Below are positions 54,931-62,955 of a DNA stretch of 64,000 bases, in pieces. The stretch lies in IMG/VR virus record IMGVR_UViG_3300044609_000960, positions 1 through 64,000 of that record; one strand, written 5' to 3'. The stretch is from a virus. Within the stretch, counting starts at the first letter, position 1. The number at the start of each line of letters is the position of its first letter. The notes under the pieces were generated by a model. That model was given only the letters and a program-made list of their open reading frames with translations. It searched no databases and was not told the DNA's origin. The translations under genes and the position numbers were made by a program.

Positions 54931-55380
54931 ATGCAATCAAAAGTTTCTGTGCTCCTTCTTAAGGGTAAAAATGTCGATGAGATGTCCGACATGAATAAGA
55001 TGGCAGTGCATCTTGAGCAAATGCTCACAGAAAAAGATGGGGTGGATTTTAAAACTCGTCAAGGACTTACTGACCCATCGATAAAGTCTTCTGATTTTAT
55101 TGTACTTTGCGGATATGACTGTGGAATACTATCAGAACTTTTTAAGGCATTGAGTGTTATTGAAGGAATGGATGGAGATGAAGGTCCTATAGTCTTCTTG
55201 TATGAAGAACCAGGCGTGTCTGTATATGAGCGAATTAACTACATTCTGACCGAAGGAATGGATTTAAGGCGTATATCTCCAAAGGTTTTTAAGAAAGTTG
55301 TTGACACTACCTCCTACCGTGATATAATTGGGTATATCGACGTATCTTTGCGCAAACTTGGAACTGCAACAGCTGCTTAG
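54931..55380 (+). CDS. Unknown alpha/beta protein, possibly SLOG/Rossmann-like, 149 aa
   Basis: Starts with a strand and loop (VSVLLLKGKNVDEM), then SSDFIVLCGYDCGILSELFKALSVI, which in outline recalls the glycine-rich loop plus helix of LOG/SLOG nucleotide-binding folds, and PIVFLYEEPGVSVYERINYIL. No diagnostic motif (such as GGGxGT) is intact, so this is only a suggestion. A sigma70-type promoter for the next gene lies in its last 80 bases. Confidence 0.6.
   Translation: MQSKVSVLLLKGKNVDEMSDMNKMAVHLEQMLTEKDGVDFKTRQGLTDPSIKSSDFIVLCGYDCGILSELFKALSVIEGMDGDEGPIVFLYEEPGVSVYERINYILTEGMDLRRISPKVFKKVVDTTSYRDIIGYIDVSLRKLGTATAA
55301..55328 (+). promoter_or_regulatory. Sigma70 promoter inside the upstream gene
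   Basis: TTGACA (55301-55306), 16-bp spacer, TATAAT (55323-55328), 30 nt before the likely start of the next gene. It also encodes amino acids of the 149-aa protein. Confidence 0.55.
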
Positions 55381-56350
55381 TATTGCCACGGAATTGAGAA
55401 CAGAGCAGGGATCTCCATTGCTCTCAAGTGAGCTTATCCTTGAAAGGATTCTTGAGTACGATAAGTGGAAAACAGAAGCCACATTTAGTCACGAGTTACA
55501 ACTTGAGGAGTTAAGGCAATCATCCTCAACTCCACGTAAACAAACCGCATTTAAGTCCGATCCAGAATTCTCCGAAGAAGATAAAAAATTTAATATTATT
55601 AGTTCTTATGGAACATGTAATGAAAAACATCTAGGGCTAATATCTAAAACAAAGGTATGGGAAGGGGCTAATGAACGTTCCCTGAGGTTGTTTGAGAACT
55701 GGTATTCACACATCCAAGATAACAATATCCTTCCATTAAAAGACCTAAAAGAAGGGCGAATTAAAATGCTTCTTCTGGCATTTTTATGGGCTTCTGGATG
55801 TGCCCATAGGGCCCACAAATGGCCTGATGCTCCAGATATTTACTATATCGATGCTCTCAAAAAAGATCTAGAAGGACGATTTTCTAAATTCAGTAAGCAT
55901 AGTATTGTTGCAGCATATGAATCTCTTAAAATCTTTTGGAAAGAGATTAATGACTATGAACAATGTCCTTTTAACATCACTCTAATTGGCCATATACTCG
56001 ACGATGCTTATATCTATGTATCGGAAAAAGCTACCGAAGAGAATAAACTTGATATTAAAAATTCGCCGTTATTCTCTGAATTTGAAAAAGTTTTCCCCTA
56101 TGTCCCTTTGGAAATCTTGGAAAAATACTATACGAAAAATCGTAAGAACTTTGTAGCCGCTGGGGTGGCTGCTCTAAGAAAAGTTTTCACTACTAGACTC
56201 CCTGAGGAGTTAGAACACCGCTACTCAATCGGAGAATGGCCTAAAAAATGGCATCTCCATATCGCCACCTTTGAAGAAAAGTGGCAACAACAACTTTACG
56301 ATATCACTAATCAAACTCGCGAGGAGCAAAAACAATGGAAAAAGGAGTAA
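55358..56350 (+). CDS. Unknown protein upstream of portal, about 330 aa
   Basis: No ATG near the 5' end; TTG 55358 (or TTG 55328, which overlaps the -10 box) is assumed. Helical and charged: FENWYSHIQ, KMLLLAFLWASGCAHRAHKWPDAPDIYYIDALKKDL, KEINDYEQCPFNITLIG. The position before the portal is where terminase genes usually lie, but Walker A/B and nuclease motifs are absent, so it is not the large terminase. Confidence 0.65.
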   Translation: MELQQLLSIATELRTEQGSPLLSSELILERILEYDKWKTEATFSHELQLEELRQSSSTPRKQTAFKSDPEFSEEDKKFNIISSYGTCNEKHLGLISKTKVWEGANERSLRLFENWYSHIQDNNILPLKDLKEGRIKMLLLAFLWASGCAHRAHKWPDAPDIYYIDALKKDLEGRFSKFSKHSIVAAYESLKIFWKEINDYEQCPFNITLIGHILDDAYIYVSEKATEENKLDIKNSPLFSEFEKVFPYVPLEILEKYYTKNRKNFVAAGVAALRKVFTTRLPEELEHRYSIGEWPKKWHLHIATFEEKWQQQLYDITNQTREEQKQWKKE

Positions 56351-56526
56351 ATATCCTTACCCTAGGGCAAAATGTAATTGTCGAAGGAGCCGAAGAGGCC
56401 ATTGAAAGATATGAGAAGGGAGAAATCACTGCTGATGAACTCCGCGATATTATTCTCGATCTTGATGTAGTCTATATCGATCAGTCTAAGTTTAAAGATA
56501 AAAAAGATAATAGATCCTTAGAGTAG
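56335..56526 (+). CDS. Unknown small acidic protein, 63 aa
   Basis: MEKGVNILTLGQNVIVEGAEEAIERYEKGEITADELRDIILD; overlaps the previous gene by 16 nt. Helical adaptor-like design. Confidence 0.6.
   Translation: MEKGVNILTLGQNVIVEGAEEAIERYEKGEITADELRDIILDLDVVYIDQSKFKDKKDNRSLE
56489..56497 (+). promoter_or_regulatory. AGTTTAAAG box before portal
   Basis: Inside the end of the 63-aa gene, 37 nt upstream of the portal ATG. Confidence 0.4.
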
Positions 56527-56534
56527 GTAATAGA

Positions 56535-58487
56535 ATGGCAGACGATCGCCCTTCGATAACAAAACCAAAGACCGGGTATTATGATAGATACTTTAGTCTT
56601 GGTGTGGGTCAGGGCGGCCTTGCGGGGTATAAGGCCGATCCTTATGCCTTTGCGGGTAATGGATACATCACAGGTGGCACGATCCTTCCTCGTCGTGATG
56701 ATATCCTTATTGAGGAAGGTGGTGGCGGGCCTCGAGCAATCGAGAAGTACATGCGGCTGTTTAACGACAGCCAAATTATCTCTGCGTGGGAAAAATTAAC
56801 AGGAGAGATCGTTCAGAGAAAGTGGGAGGTAGATCCTGCAAGTCCATCTGACCGTGATGAAGAGGTAGCAGAATTTGTCCGCCAAGTGCTTTATCGCATG
56901 GGGACAAATACTCGTCAGGCCTATGGCAAGGAGATGCTAGTTACATCTAACTCAGCATTTGATACTTTTATCCGAGGAATGTGTGAATCACTGATCCTAG
57001 GAATCAGTATCGGTGAGATCTGCTGGATGAGACAGGGAAACTACATCGTTCCTTCTGAAATTAAAATTAGAGACCCAAGAAGATTCCTCTTTGTACTCAA
57101 TGAAGATGGAACTATATCTCCGCGTCTTCTCACAGTGGAGAGTTCGGTAGAGGGTATTGCTTTGCCCCTCCGCTCCATGGTCATCCATAGGCACTGGTGC
57201 TATAGTAACTTCATGGATCCATATGGCACAGGACTTGGTCGCCAACTCTATAGCCTTGTGGAATTTAGACGGACTTTAATGTCCTTCTGGTTGCAATATG
57301 CCGATAAGCATACAACACCCACAGCAGTTGGTAAATTTAGCCTTGGCACCCCAGAAGACGAGGTAAATTCACTCTTTACTGCGCTCCAACGTCTTGGCCA
57401 AGAGACAGCCATCGTAATTCCTGATGAGATGGATATTAGTTGGCTTGAAAGTCAAGGCCGTTCTGAAGTGTATGAAAAACTCATCGAGTATGTTGATCAG
57501 CAGATTAGCTTTGTAATTAATGGAGAGAATACTGTTGGCCAAGAGACAGGAAATGTTGGTTCTTATGCCCGAGATCAAATCTCCGACTCGGTACGTATGC
57601 GTAAAGCTAAAGCGTTCTCAGAAGAACTTGATGAGACGCTCAATGCTACTCTTATACGATGGATTGTTGAACTTAATTATCCAGGGGCGCCTGTACCTAG
57701 ACTTCGTAGAAACTTTGATGATCTAGAACAACGTGAAGATCCAGTCAAGATTGTTCAAATGCTTACTCAACTCCAGGCTATAGGATACGAGGTCAAGGAT
57801 ATTGACTGGATGAGAGATAAACTTGAGATTCCTTCCTTAGCGAAGATGGAAATGAATCCGATGATGGGTGGTGCCCCAGGTGGAATGCCGCCCGGCGGAG
57901 CACCTCCAGAGGGTGGTGGTCAAGCACCGATGTCTGAGGACAAGAATCCAGAAGATGTGAAAAATGGTTCTATGGGAGCCTTCGGAGCCGATCCTAATGC
58001 CCATCTTGAGTTATTTGATTTCTCTGAATTCGATGAGGAAGGCGATCTTGAAGATGAGAGTCAGAAAGATAAGGTTGCTAAGATCATTGCCGCTAAATTT
58101 GATGGTGGTCTTGATGATGTTGGGTTCCAGAGAATTATTTCTACGGGTGACTCAGAGGCAGACGCATCTAACTCTAGGTATCATATTGATGAGTATACCT
58201 CGCCAGGTGAAATTGCTCATGCCGCACGAAGACTTATCGAAGAGATCAAAAAGGCTCCTTATATCTCTGTAGAAGACTCGATAATGAGTAGTTCATTTGA
58301 GATGGAACTTGGGCCTATTGAAGGTCAGATTAGAGTCGATATGGTGTCTGAATGTGATGTTGAAAAACTTATTGATCTATATTCTAAGATTTACAGACTA
58401 GATCGTAAAGTGGTATATAAAGAATGTGTAGTGGTGGATTGCCAGAAGGCTGGGTATTGGAAGTATTTTGCACCATATTTTATGTAG
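56535..58487 (+). CDS. Portal protein, Mu gp29 (DUF935)-like, 650 aa
   Basis: Forms the DNA gate at the head vertex. DUF935 features: RLFNDSQIISAWEKLTGEIVQRKWEV, FIRGMCESLILGISIGEICWM, PSEIKIRDPRRFLF, GTGLGRQLYSLVEFRRTLMSFWLQYADKHTTPTAVGKF, IVIPDEMDISWLES and a helical barrel-side end. After about residue 430 there is a Pro/Gly/Met linker and a ~150-aa C-terminal extension not found in Mu. Good context with tube and fibres downstream. Confidence 0.85.
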   Translation: MADDRPSITKPKTGYYDRYFSLGVGQGGLAGYKADPYAFAGNGYITGGTILPRRDDILIEEGGGGPRAIEKYMRLFNDSQIISAWEKLTGEIVQRKWEVDPASPSDRDEEVAEFVRQVLYRMGTNTRQAYGKEMLVTSNSAFDTFIRGMCESLILGISIGEICWMRQGNYIVPSEIKIRDPRRFLFVLNEDGTISPRLLTVESSVEGIALPLRSMVIHRHWCYSNFMDPYGTGLGRQLYSLVEFRRTLMSFWLQYADKHTTPTAVGKFSLGTPEDEVNSLFTALQRLGQETAIVIPDEMDISWLESQGRSEVYEKLIEYVDQQISFVINGENTVGQETGNVGSYARDQISDSVRMRKAKAFSEELDETLNATLIRWIVELNYPGAPVPRLRRNFDDLEQREDPVKIVQMLTQLQAIGYEVKDIDWMRDKLEIPSLAKMEMNPMMGGAPGGMPPGGAPPEGGGQAPMSEDKNPEDVKNGSMGAFGADPNAHLELFDFSEFDEEGDLEDESQKDKVAKIIAAKFDGGLDDVGFQRIISTGDSEADASNSRYHIDEYTSPGEIAHAARRLIEEIKKAPYISVEDSIMSSSFEMELGPIEGQIRVDMVSECDVEKLIDLYSKIYRLDRKVVYKECVVVDCQKAGYWKYFAPYFM

Positions 58488-58495
58488 TATGGCTT

Positions 58496-58504
58496 AGTTT
58501 AAAT
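58496..58504 (+). promoter_or_regulatory. AGTTTAAAT box before tail tube gene
   Basis: 32 nt upstream of the ATG at 58537, just after the portal stop. Confidence 0.4.
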
Positions 58505-58536
58505 ATACATTAGATATAACGTTTAGTTATCCCACC

Positions 58537-58965
58537 ATGCTAAATTATAAGCCCGTAGCACAATCACAATTTTGGATTCAGGCTTCTCCCTTTGCCCATT
58601 ATTTCACAAACTTTAGTGGCATTAGAGACACTGCCGGAACATCTCAATATGCAGATGGAGTCAGAGGTCGTATCTTCAATCTCCGTGGCCCCCGTACCCT
58701 CTCAGAAGTAACCCTCTCAGTTCCATTTGATCCTGAGAAGCACGCTGATATCGTTGACTTTTGGAAGGCCTATGGTTGTGAGTTTGTAACCCTCACCATC
58801 ACTCCAGTAACCTGTGGTGAAGATCCTCAGCCTCTCGGCCAACGTACAATCACAATTCCTGATGCCCAGATGACAAGCCTCAACTTCGGCGCTGCTGATC
58901 GTACTTCATCCAACCCAGCCACCATCGAACTTACGTTCGTGATGGACACATTTACCTACAACTGA
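58537..58965 (+). CDS. Tail tube protein, 142 aa
   Basis: GVRGRIFNLRGPRTLSEVTLSVPFDPEKHADIVDFWKAYG then strands closing with ATIELTFVMDTFTY: size and strand order fit contractile-tail tubes. Codons are GC-rich like those of the capsid gene, indicating abundant expression. Separated from the sheath gene, which is on the other strand 12 kb away. Confidence 0.75.
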   Translation: MLNYKPVAQSQFWIQASPFAHYFTNFSGIRDTAGTSQYADGVRGRIFNLRGPRTLSEVTLSVPFDPEKHADIVDFWKAYGCEFVTLTITPVTCGEDPQPLGQRTITIPDAQMTSLNFGAADRTSSNPATIELTFVMDTFTYN

Positions 58966-58988
58966 TTCTTACTAGAGGAGGTTGAAGT

Positions 58989-60062
58989 ATGTCTCTCTCC
59001 AACCTCTATTTTAGAGGGTGTTTTGAGCAACCCTCTCAAGAGCAGATTAACGCGGTTGAAGGGATACCCGGTGGTGGGGTGGAAGGGAGCGTTGTCGATA
59101 AATCTTGTGCCCGTACAGATTTAAATACTTGCGGGAAAACTATTCAAGAACTTTTTGAAGAATATCAGATATATTCTACACAAAAGGGACTATATAAAAC
59201 TTGGGGGGAGATCGAGTTTCCTTGGGAAATCTCTTCCCTTACTCCAGATTTATTTTTTGAACTTACAGACGATAAATGGGCTGTAAGTACATATAGAAGA
59301 ATTACTGCATATACTGAAGGCGCAAAAGTCCTGCTCATAGAAGATGATGGGTATGAGTTAGGATTATATGAAGCAAATCAAAATATACTCTCGATCTCTG
59401 GGCCATTTGACTATTCTAAGTGGGATAAAATTTGTAGTATAAAAACAACAATCCCAGTTGGCCTACCAACTCCAGAAGAACTCCGTGAGAGATACGCCGA
59501 ATACGCCTTGGAATATTTCTATGATGAGTGGGAGGAGATAGATAGCACATGGTCTGAGGGAACATATGAATTGGCATTACAAAATTGTCAGTCTCAAGGT
59601 GGAACTTTGGGAGATTTTGAGAAATGCATGAAAGATTCCAGTTCAGATGTATGGAAAAATGCCCGGGTTAGAAGGGAATTTTTCTATAAGCGAGGGGATA
59701 CTGTTAGAATAGAAGCAGAATGTGGTGACACAGTATGTATTTGGATCGCCATTCAAGATATGCCGGCCACTGAAGCAATATATGCTGAATATGCTAACTT
59801 CAAACCAGGGCCATATTGGCAAAAAATCTATTGCGTAAATACTAAAGCAAATAGATGTCTTGAGTATCAAAGACGTAAAGAACCGGCTCTTGGTTACGAT
59901 GTAGTTCAGATTGGGTCACTTGGGCATTATGTTGAGGTCCCGGTACCCTATAAATTAAAACCGATAATACCGGATCTTAATACAAGGGCTGAAATCCGTC
60001 CTGCTCCGGCAGTTTTAACACAAGAACAAATTGACGCTTTAGATCAACCAACGGAGGAATAA
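58989..60062 (+). CDS. Virion protein, 357 aa
   Basis: Contains CARTDLNTCGKTIQELFEEYQ near the start and many paired Cys (ECGDTVCIWIAIQ). AGAGGAGG precedes the ATG. Belongs to the plus-strand tail unit (tube, this gene, fibres); the exact part is unknown. ARTDLN also occurs in the 669-aa fibre (YARTDLNLDQF). Confidence 0.65.
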   Translation: MSLSNLYFRGCFEQPSQEQINAVEGIPGGGVEGSVVDKSCARTDLNTCGKTIQELFEEYQIYSTQKGLYKTWGEIEFPWEISSLTPDLFFELTDDKWAVSTYRRITAYTEGAKVLLIEDDGYELGLYEANQNILSISGPFDYSKWDKICSIKTTIPVGLPTPEELRERYAEYALEYFYDEWEEIDSTWSEGTYELALQNCQSQGGTLGDFEKCMKDSSSDVWKNARVRREFFYKRGDTVRIEAECGDTVCIWIAIQDMPATEAIYAEYANFKPGPYWQKIYCVNTKANRCLEYQRRKEPALGYDVVQIGSLGHYVEVPVPYKLKPIIPDLNTRAEIRPAPAVLTQEQIDALDQPTEE

Positions 60063-60068
60063 GACATA

Positions 60069-60896
60069 ATGGCAAATGTATTCGGCGGAGGTGGTAACTG
60101 TGGGACAGGGGGAGTTCAAAAAGTACTTCCTACGTCTCCCGATGTAACTCAATCTACACAGACATTCTCTACTCAACCAAATATCTATTCAAAACCCCAA
60201 TCAACTACTGAAAATATAGATCTTCGTGATTTTTATACAAAAGTAGAGATTAATAAGGTTCTTAAAACTAAGGCTAATATAGGTAGCGTGTATGATAAAG
60301 ATACAGTAGATTCACTTATTCAAACTCTCGAAGGGCAAATTAACTCTTCTACGGCGGGAATGGTTACCGATGCGGAGTTATCTCAGCAACTTCTTTCACT
60401 ATCTCAGACTCTATTAGGTGATATCCAAACTAATTATTATGGAAAGTCTGTATTATATACCAAATATGAAATAGATGAACTTATTGCCGAAGTAACTACA
60501 GACCCAGATGACTTTATTACTAAAGCACCGACATCTTTACTTCAAAATACAATAAATCCTTTAGCAAATGAAGCTATTCCTTTAACCCTTATTGCATCTT
60601 CATCTCCTGATGTAGATGTAGTTCAACAGTGGATAGATAACGAATCCAACTCGATTGGTCGGATTAGAACCTCTGGGCAGATTGAGTTCTATGGTAATCT
60701 ATTCTTAGGACAAAATATTGAGTCTTGGCGCCCTGCTCTTGACGTGAGCGAAAGGAGAATCGCGGGTGTAGCTGATCCAATTCATGTTTTGGATGCAGTA
60801 AATAAAGGCTTTATGGAAGACTATATTACGGAAGTTATTGATAATGTAGTCCAAGGAGATGATAAGAACTACATCATCGATGCATTAGTATACTAA
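60069..60896 (+). CDS. Tail fibre-like protein, 275 aa
   Basis: Contains FYTKVEINKVLKTKANIG, VYDKDTVDSLI and YTKYEIDELI, copies of the Y(T/D)K-x-E-(I/V)-(D/N) helix repeats typical of trimeric fibres. A C-terminal GVADPIHVLDAVNKGF motif is common in fibre shafts. Three bases separate it from the next fibre gene. Confidence 0.8.
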   Translation: MANVFGGGGNCGTGGVQKVLPTSPDVTQSTQTFSTQPNIYSKPQSTTENIDLRDFYTKVEINKVLKTKANIGSVYDKDTVDSLIQTLEGQINSSTAGMVTDAELSQQLLSLSQTLLGDIQTNYYGKSVLYTKYEIDELIAEVTTDPDDFITKAPTSLLQNTINPLANEAIPLTLIASSSPDVDVVQQWIDNESNSIGRIRTSGQIEFYGNLFLGQNIESWRPALDVSERRIAGVADPIHVLDAVNKGFMEDYITEVIDNVVQGDDKNYIIDALVY

Positions 60897-60898
60897 TT

Positions 60899-62908
60899 AT
60901 GGCAGATCTTAGAGACAGAATTTATCACCGTCGTTCACCGGTAATTTCAAAACGTCCAGAATTAATTGATATCGATGATGGCGAGTTAGCCATTAATTAC
61001 AATGCAGATGAACCTGGTCTATATTTTAAAGATCTAGCAGGTGATGGCACAAGAAAAATCAGAAAGATTGGTCCGATTCATGTCGGTCCTACTCCTCCAA
61101 ATACCTATGCTGCTGCTCAAGGATACCCCACTGAACTTTCTAATGGAGAATGTTGGGTAGATACTAGTGGTGGTGAAGATTTTTATATATTAAAGGTATG
61201 GAATTCTAGTTCTTCTCAATGGATCGAGGCTTCTAGAATTTATGCACGTACCGATCTTAATCTTGATCAGTTTGTAGATGGGGAAGATGGGGATGATTTT
61301 ATCCACACTGATGAGATTCGTCTTAAGATTAACAATAAAACTGCTTTAGCTGGATTTTCCACTGCTGATGGTGATAAACTTATCATCAACGAGGATAACG
61401 AGTTTGCCAATGGAGTAGAGTTAAATGGAAAATCGTTTCTAATTACATCTGAAGAAGTAGAGACGATTAGTAATAATTTAGTTTTTAAGCCACATCAAGG
61501 ATATATTTTTACTACTGATAGCGTAGTAGGAACTTCTCAAACGGTATTTGAGTATTCTACTCACGGATTATTTAATGGTGAAAAAATATACGTATTTGGA
61601 ACATTAATTGATGGAATTACTCCTTCTCCGGTACCACAAGGGGAGTATTTTATTGCTGATTCAACTATTAACACATTCCGTCTAAAAACTATTAATGGAA
61701 ATTATGTTAATTCAACAGGAAATATCCATATATCATATTCTCCAGAGATCATTGTTGATAGAGACAGGAACGTAATCCAAGCCGGAAACTTCGGGATAAA
61801 AAGCGTTGATGATATTATTGAATATACTAATGGTTCGGGTCAGATTGCTGAAAAAACCTGGGATGTTTTCCATAACCCAACTAATGGAAATGTAAGAGTT
61901 TTTGCTAGAGTGGGTAATGAAGTAAATCAAATAGAGACATCATTACTCTCAATAGATGTTAAAAGCGCTGAACTTTCAGATACTATTTTAGCTGGGGACC
62001 CTGTATACTATTCTGGTCAAGATTTTGCTAATCGATTGGCAAAAGTTTCAAAAGCAAAGTCTTCAGATAATACAAAAATGCGGGCTATTGGCGTAGCTTT
62101 AAAAAACATATCCCCAGGATCCAGAGGTGTTGTTGTCCTTCTTGGTGAGGTAGGAGGGTTTAATACTTCTAATCTTCCCGGTGCATTACCAAATAACACT
62201 AGTAATCTTGGTAGAGTTGTTTATGTTGGGGAGAATGGGGGCCTAACATTCTCACAGCCTAATACGTCTATTGGAGACATATCACAACAGATAGGAATTT
62301 TAATTAGAGAAGATGCAACAGATGGGGCGATTATGGTCAACCACCCCAGTTCTTTTGTTTCTTTACCATCTCTACCTGAGAATTATATTTGGGCAGGAAT
62401 CACAAATGATATTGCAATTGCTCATTACCTACTACCAACTACGTTCCAAAGAACCTATGATAATTTAACTGATACATGGAAAATAGGACTTGCTGATAAT
62501 ATTGAATTTGGGGGATATAGATTCGCATCTGACGGAGAAAATTCTTCTAAAATTGAGACATTTGTAGATACAACTCAGGTCCCCTTTGATTCCTTTAGTC
62601 CATTTATTGTCGAGAAATTTTCTACCTCGTATCGTTCTGCGAAGTATATTGTTCAGGTATCTGGCTCTAGTGCAGATGGAACTGACTCTATGGTCTATCA
62701 AGTAGGTGAGATACTTATTGTCCATAATGAAACCAATGCTTTTGTAGTTGAATATGGTATGGTAAGTACATACCTCGATGAGAGACTGGGTCAATTTGAT
62801 GCGTATATAGATACTCAATCTTCAGAAGTGGTCCTTACATTCCAGAAATTTCCTCTTGTTGTCGATAATGTAGAGCTTAAGACAGTCCGTACCTCAATCT
62901 TAGTTTAA
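60899..62908 (+). CDS. Tail fibre protein, 669 aa
   Basis: Starts like cyanophage fibres: RSPVISKRPELIDIDDGELAINYNADEPGLYFKD, then GPIHVGPTPPN, GECWVDTSGGEDFYILKVWNSSSSQW. Residues about 210-280 hold the beta module seen in the sheath and in the 554-aa protein. The final ~90 residues (SYRSAKYIVQVSG, GEILIVHNETNAFVVEYGMVSTY) match the C-terminus of the 554-aa protein. Probable host-recognition or tail-surface protein. Confidence 0.85.
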   Translation: MADLRDRIYHRRSPVISKRPELIDIDDGELAINYNADEPGLYFKDLAGDGTRKIRKIGPIHVGPTPPNTYAAAQGYPTELSNGECWVDTSGGEDFYILKVWNSSSSQWIEASRIYARTDLNLDQFVDGEDGDDFIHTDEIRLKINNKTALAGFSTADGDKLIINEDNEFANGVELNGKSFLITSEEVETISNNLVFKPHQGYIFTTDSVVGTSQTVFEYSTHGLFNGEKIYVFGTLIDGITPSPVPQGEYFIADSTINTFRLKTINGNYVNSTGNIHISYSPEIIVDRDRNVIQAGNFGIKSVDDIIEYTNGSGQIAEKTWDVFHNPTNGNVRVFARVGNEVNQIETSLLSIDVKSAELSDTILAGDPVYYSGQDFANRLAKVSKAKSSDNTKMRAIGVALKNISPGSRGVVVLLGEVGGFNTSNLPGALPNNTSNLGRVVYVGENGGLTFSQPNTSIGDISQQIGILIREDATDGAIMVNHPSSFVSLPSLPENYIWAGITNDIAIAHYLLPTTFQRTYDNLTDTWKIGLADNIEFGGYRFASDGENSSKIETFVDTTQVPFDSFSPFIVEKFSTSYRSAKYIVQVSGSSADGTDSMVYQVGEILIVHNETNAFVVEYGMVSTYLDERLGQFDAYIDTQSSEVVLTFQKFPLVVDNVELKTVRTSILV

Positions 62909-62910
62909 AG
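62902..62910 (+). promoter_or_regulatory. AGTTTAAAG box before last fibre gene
   Basis: Overlaps the stop of the 669-aa gene; 45 nt upstream of the ATG at 62956. Confidence 0.45.
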
Positions 62911-62955
62911 CCATATATAGATTTCTATTATTGCTCGGGGGAGCTGTGAACCCGT

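Noticed and set aside
55358-56350. Large terminase
   Set aside because: Position fits, but no Walker A, Walker B or nuclease motifs are present.
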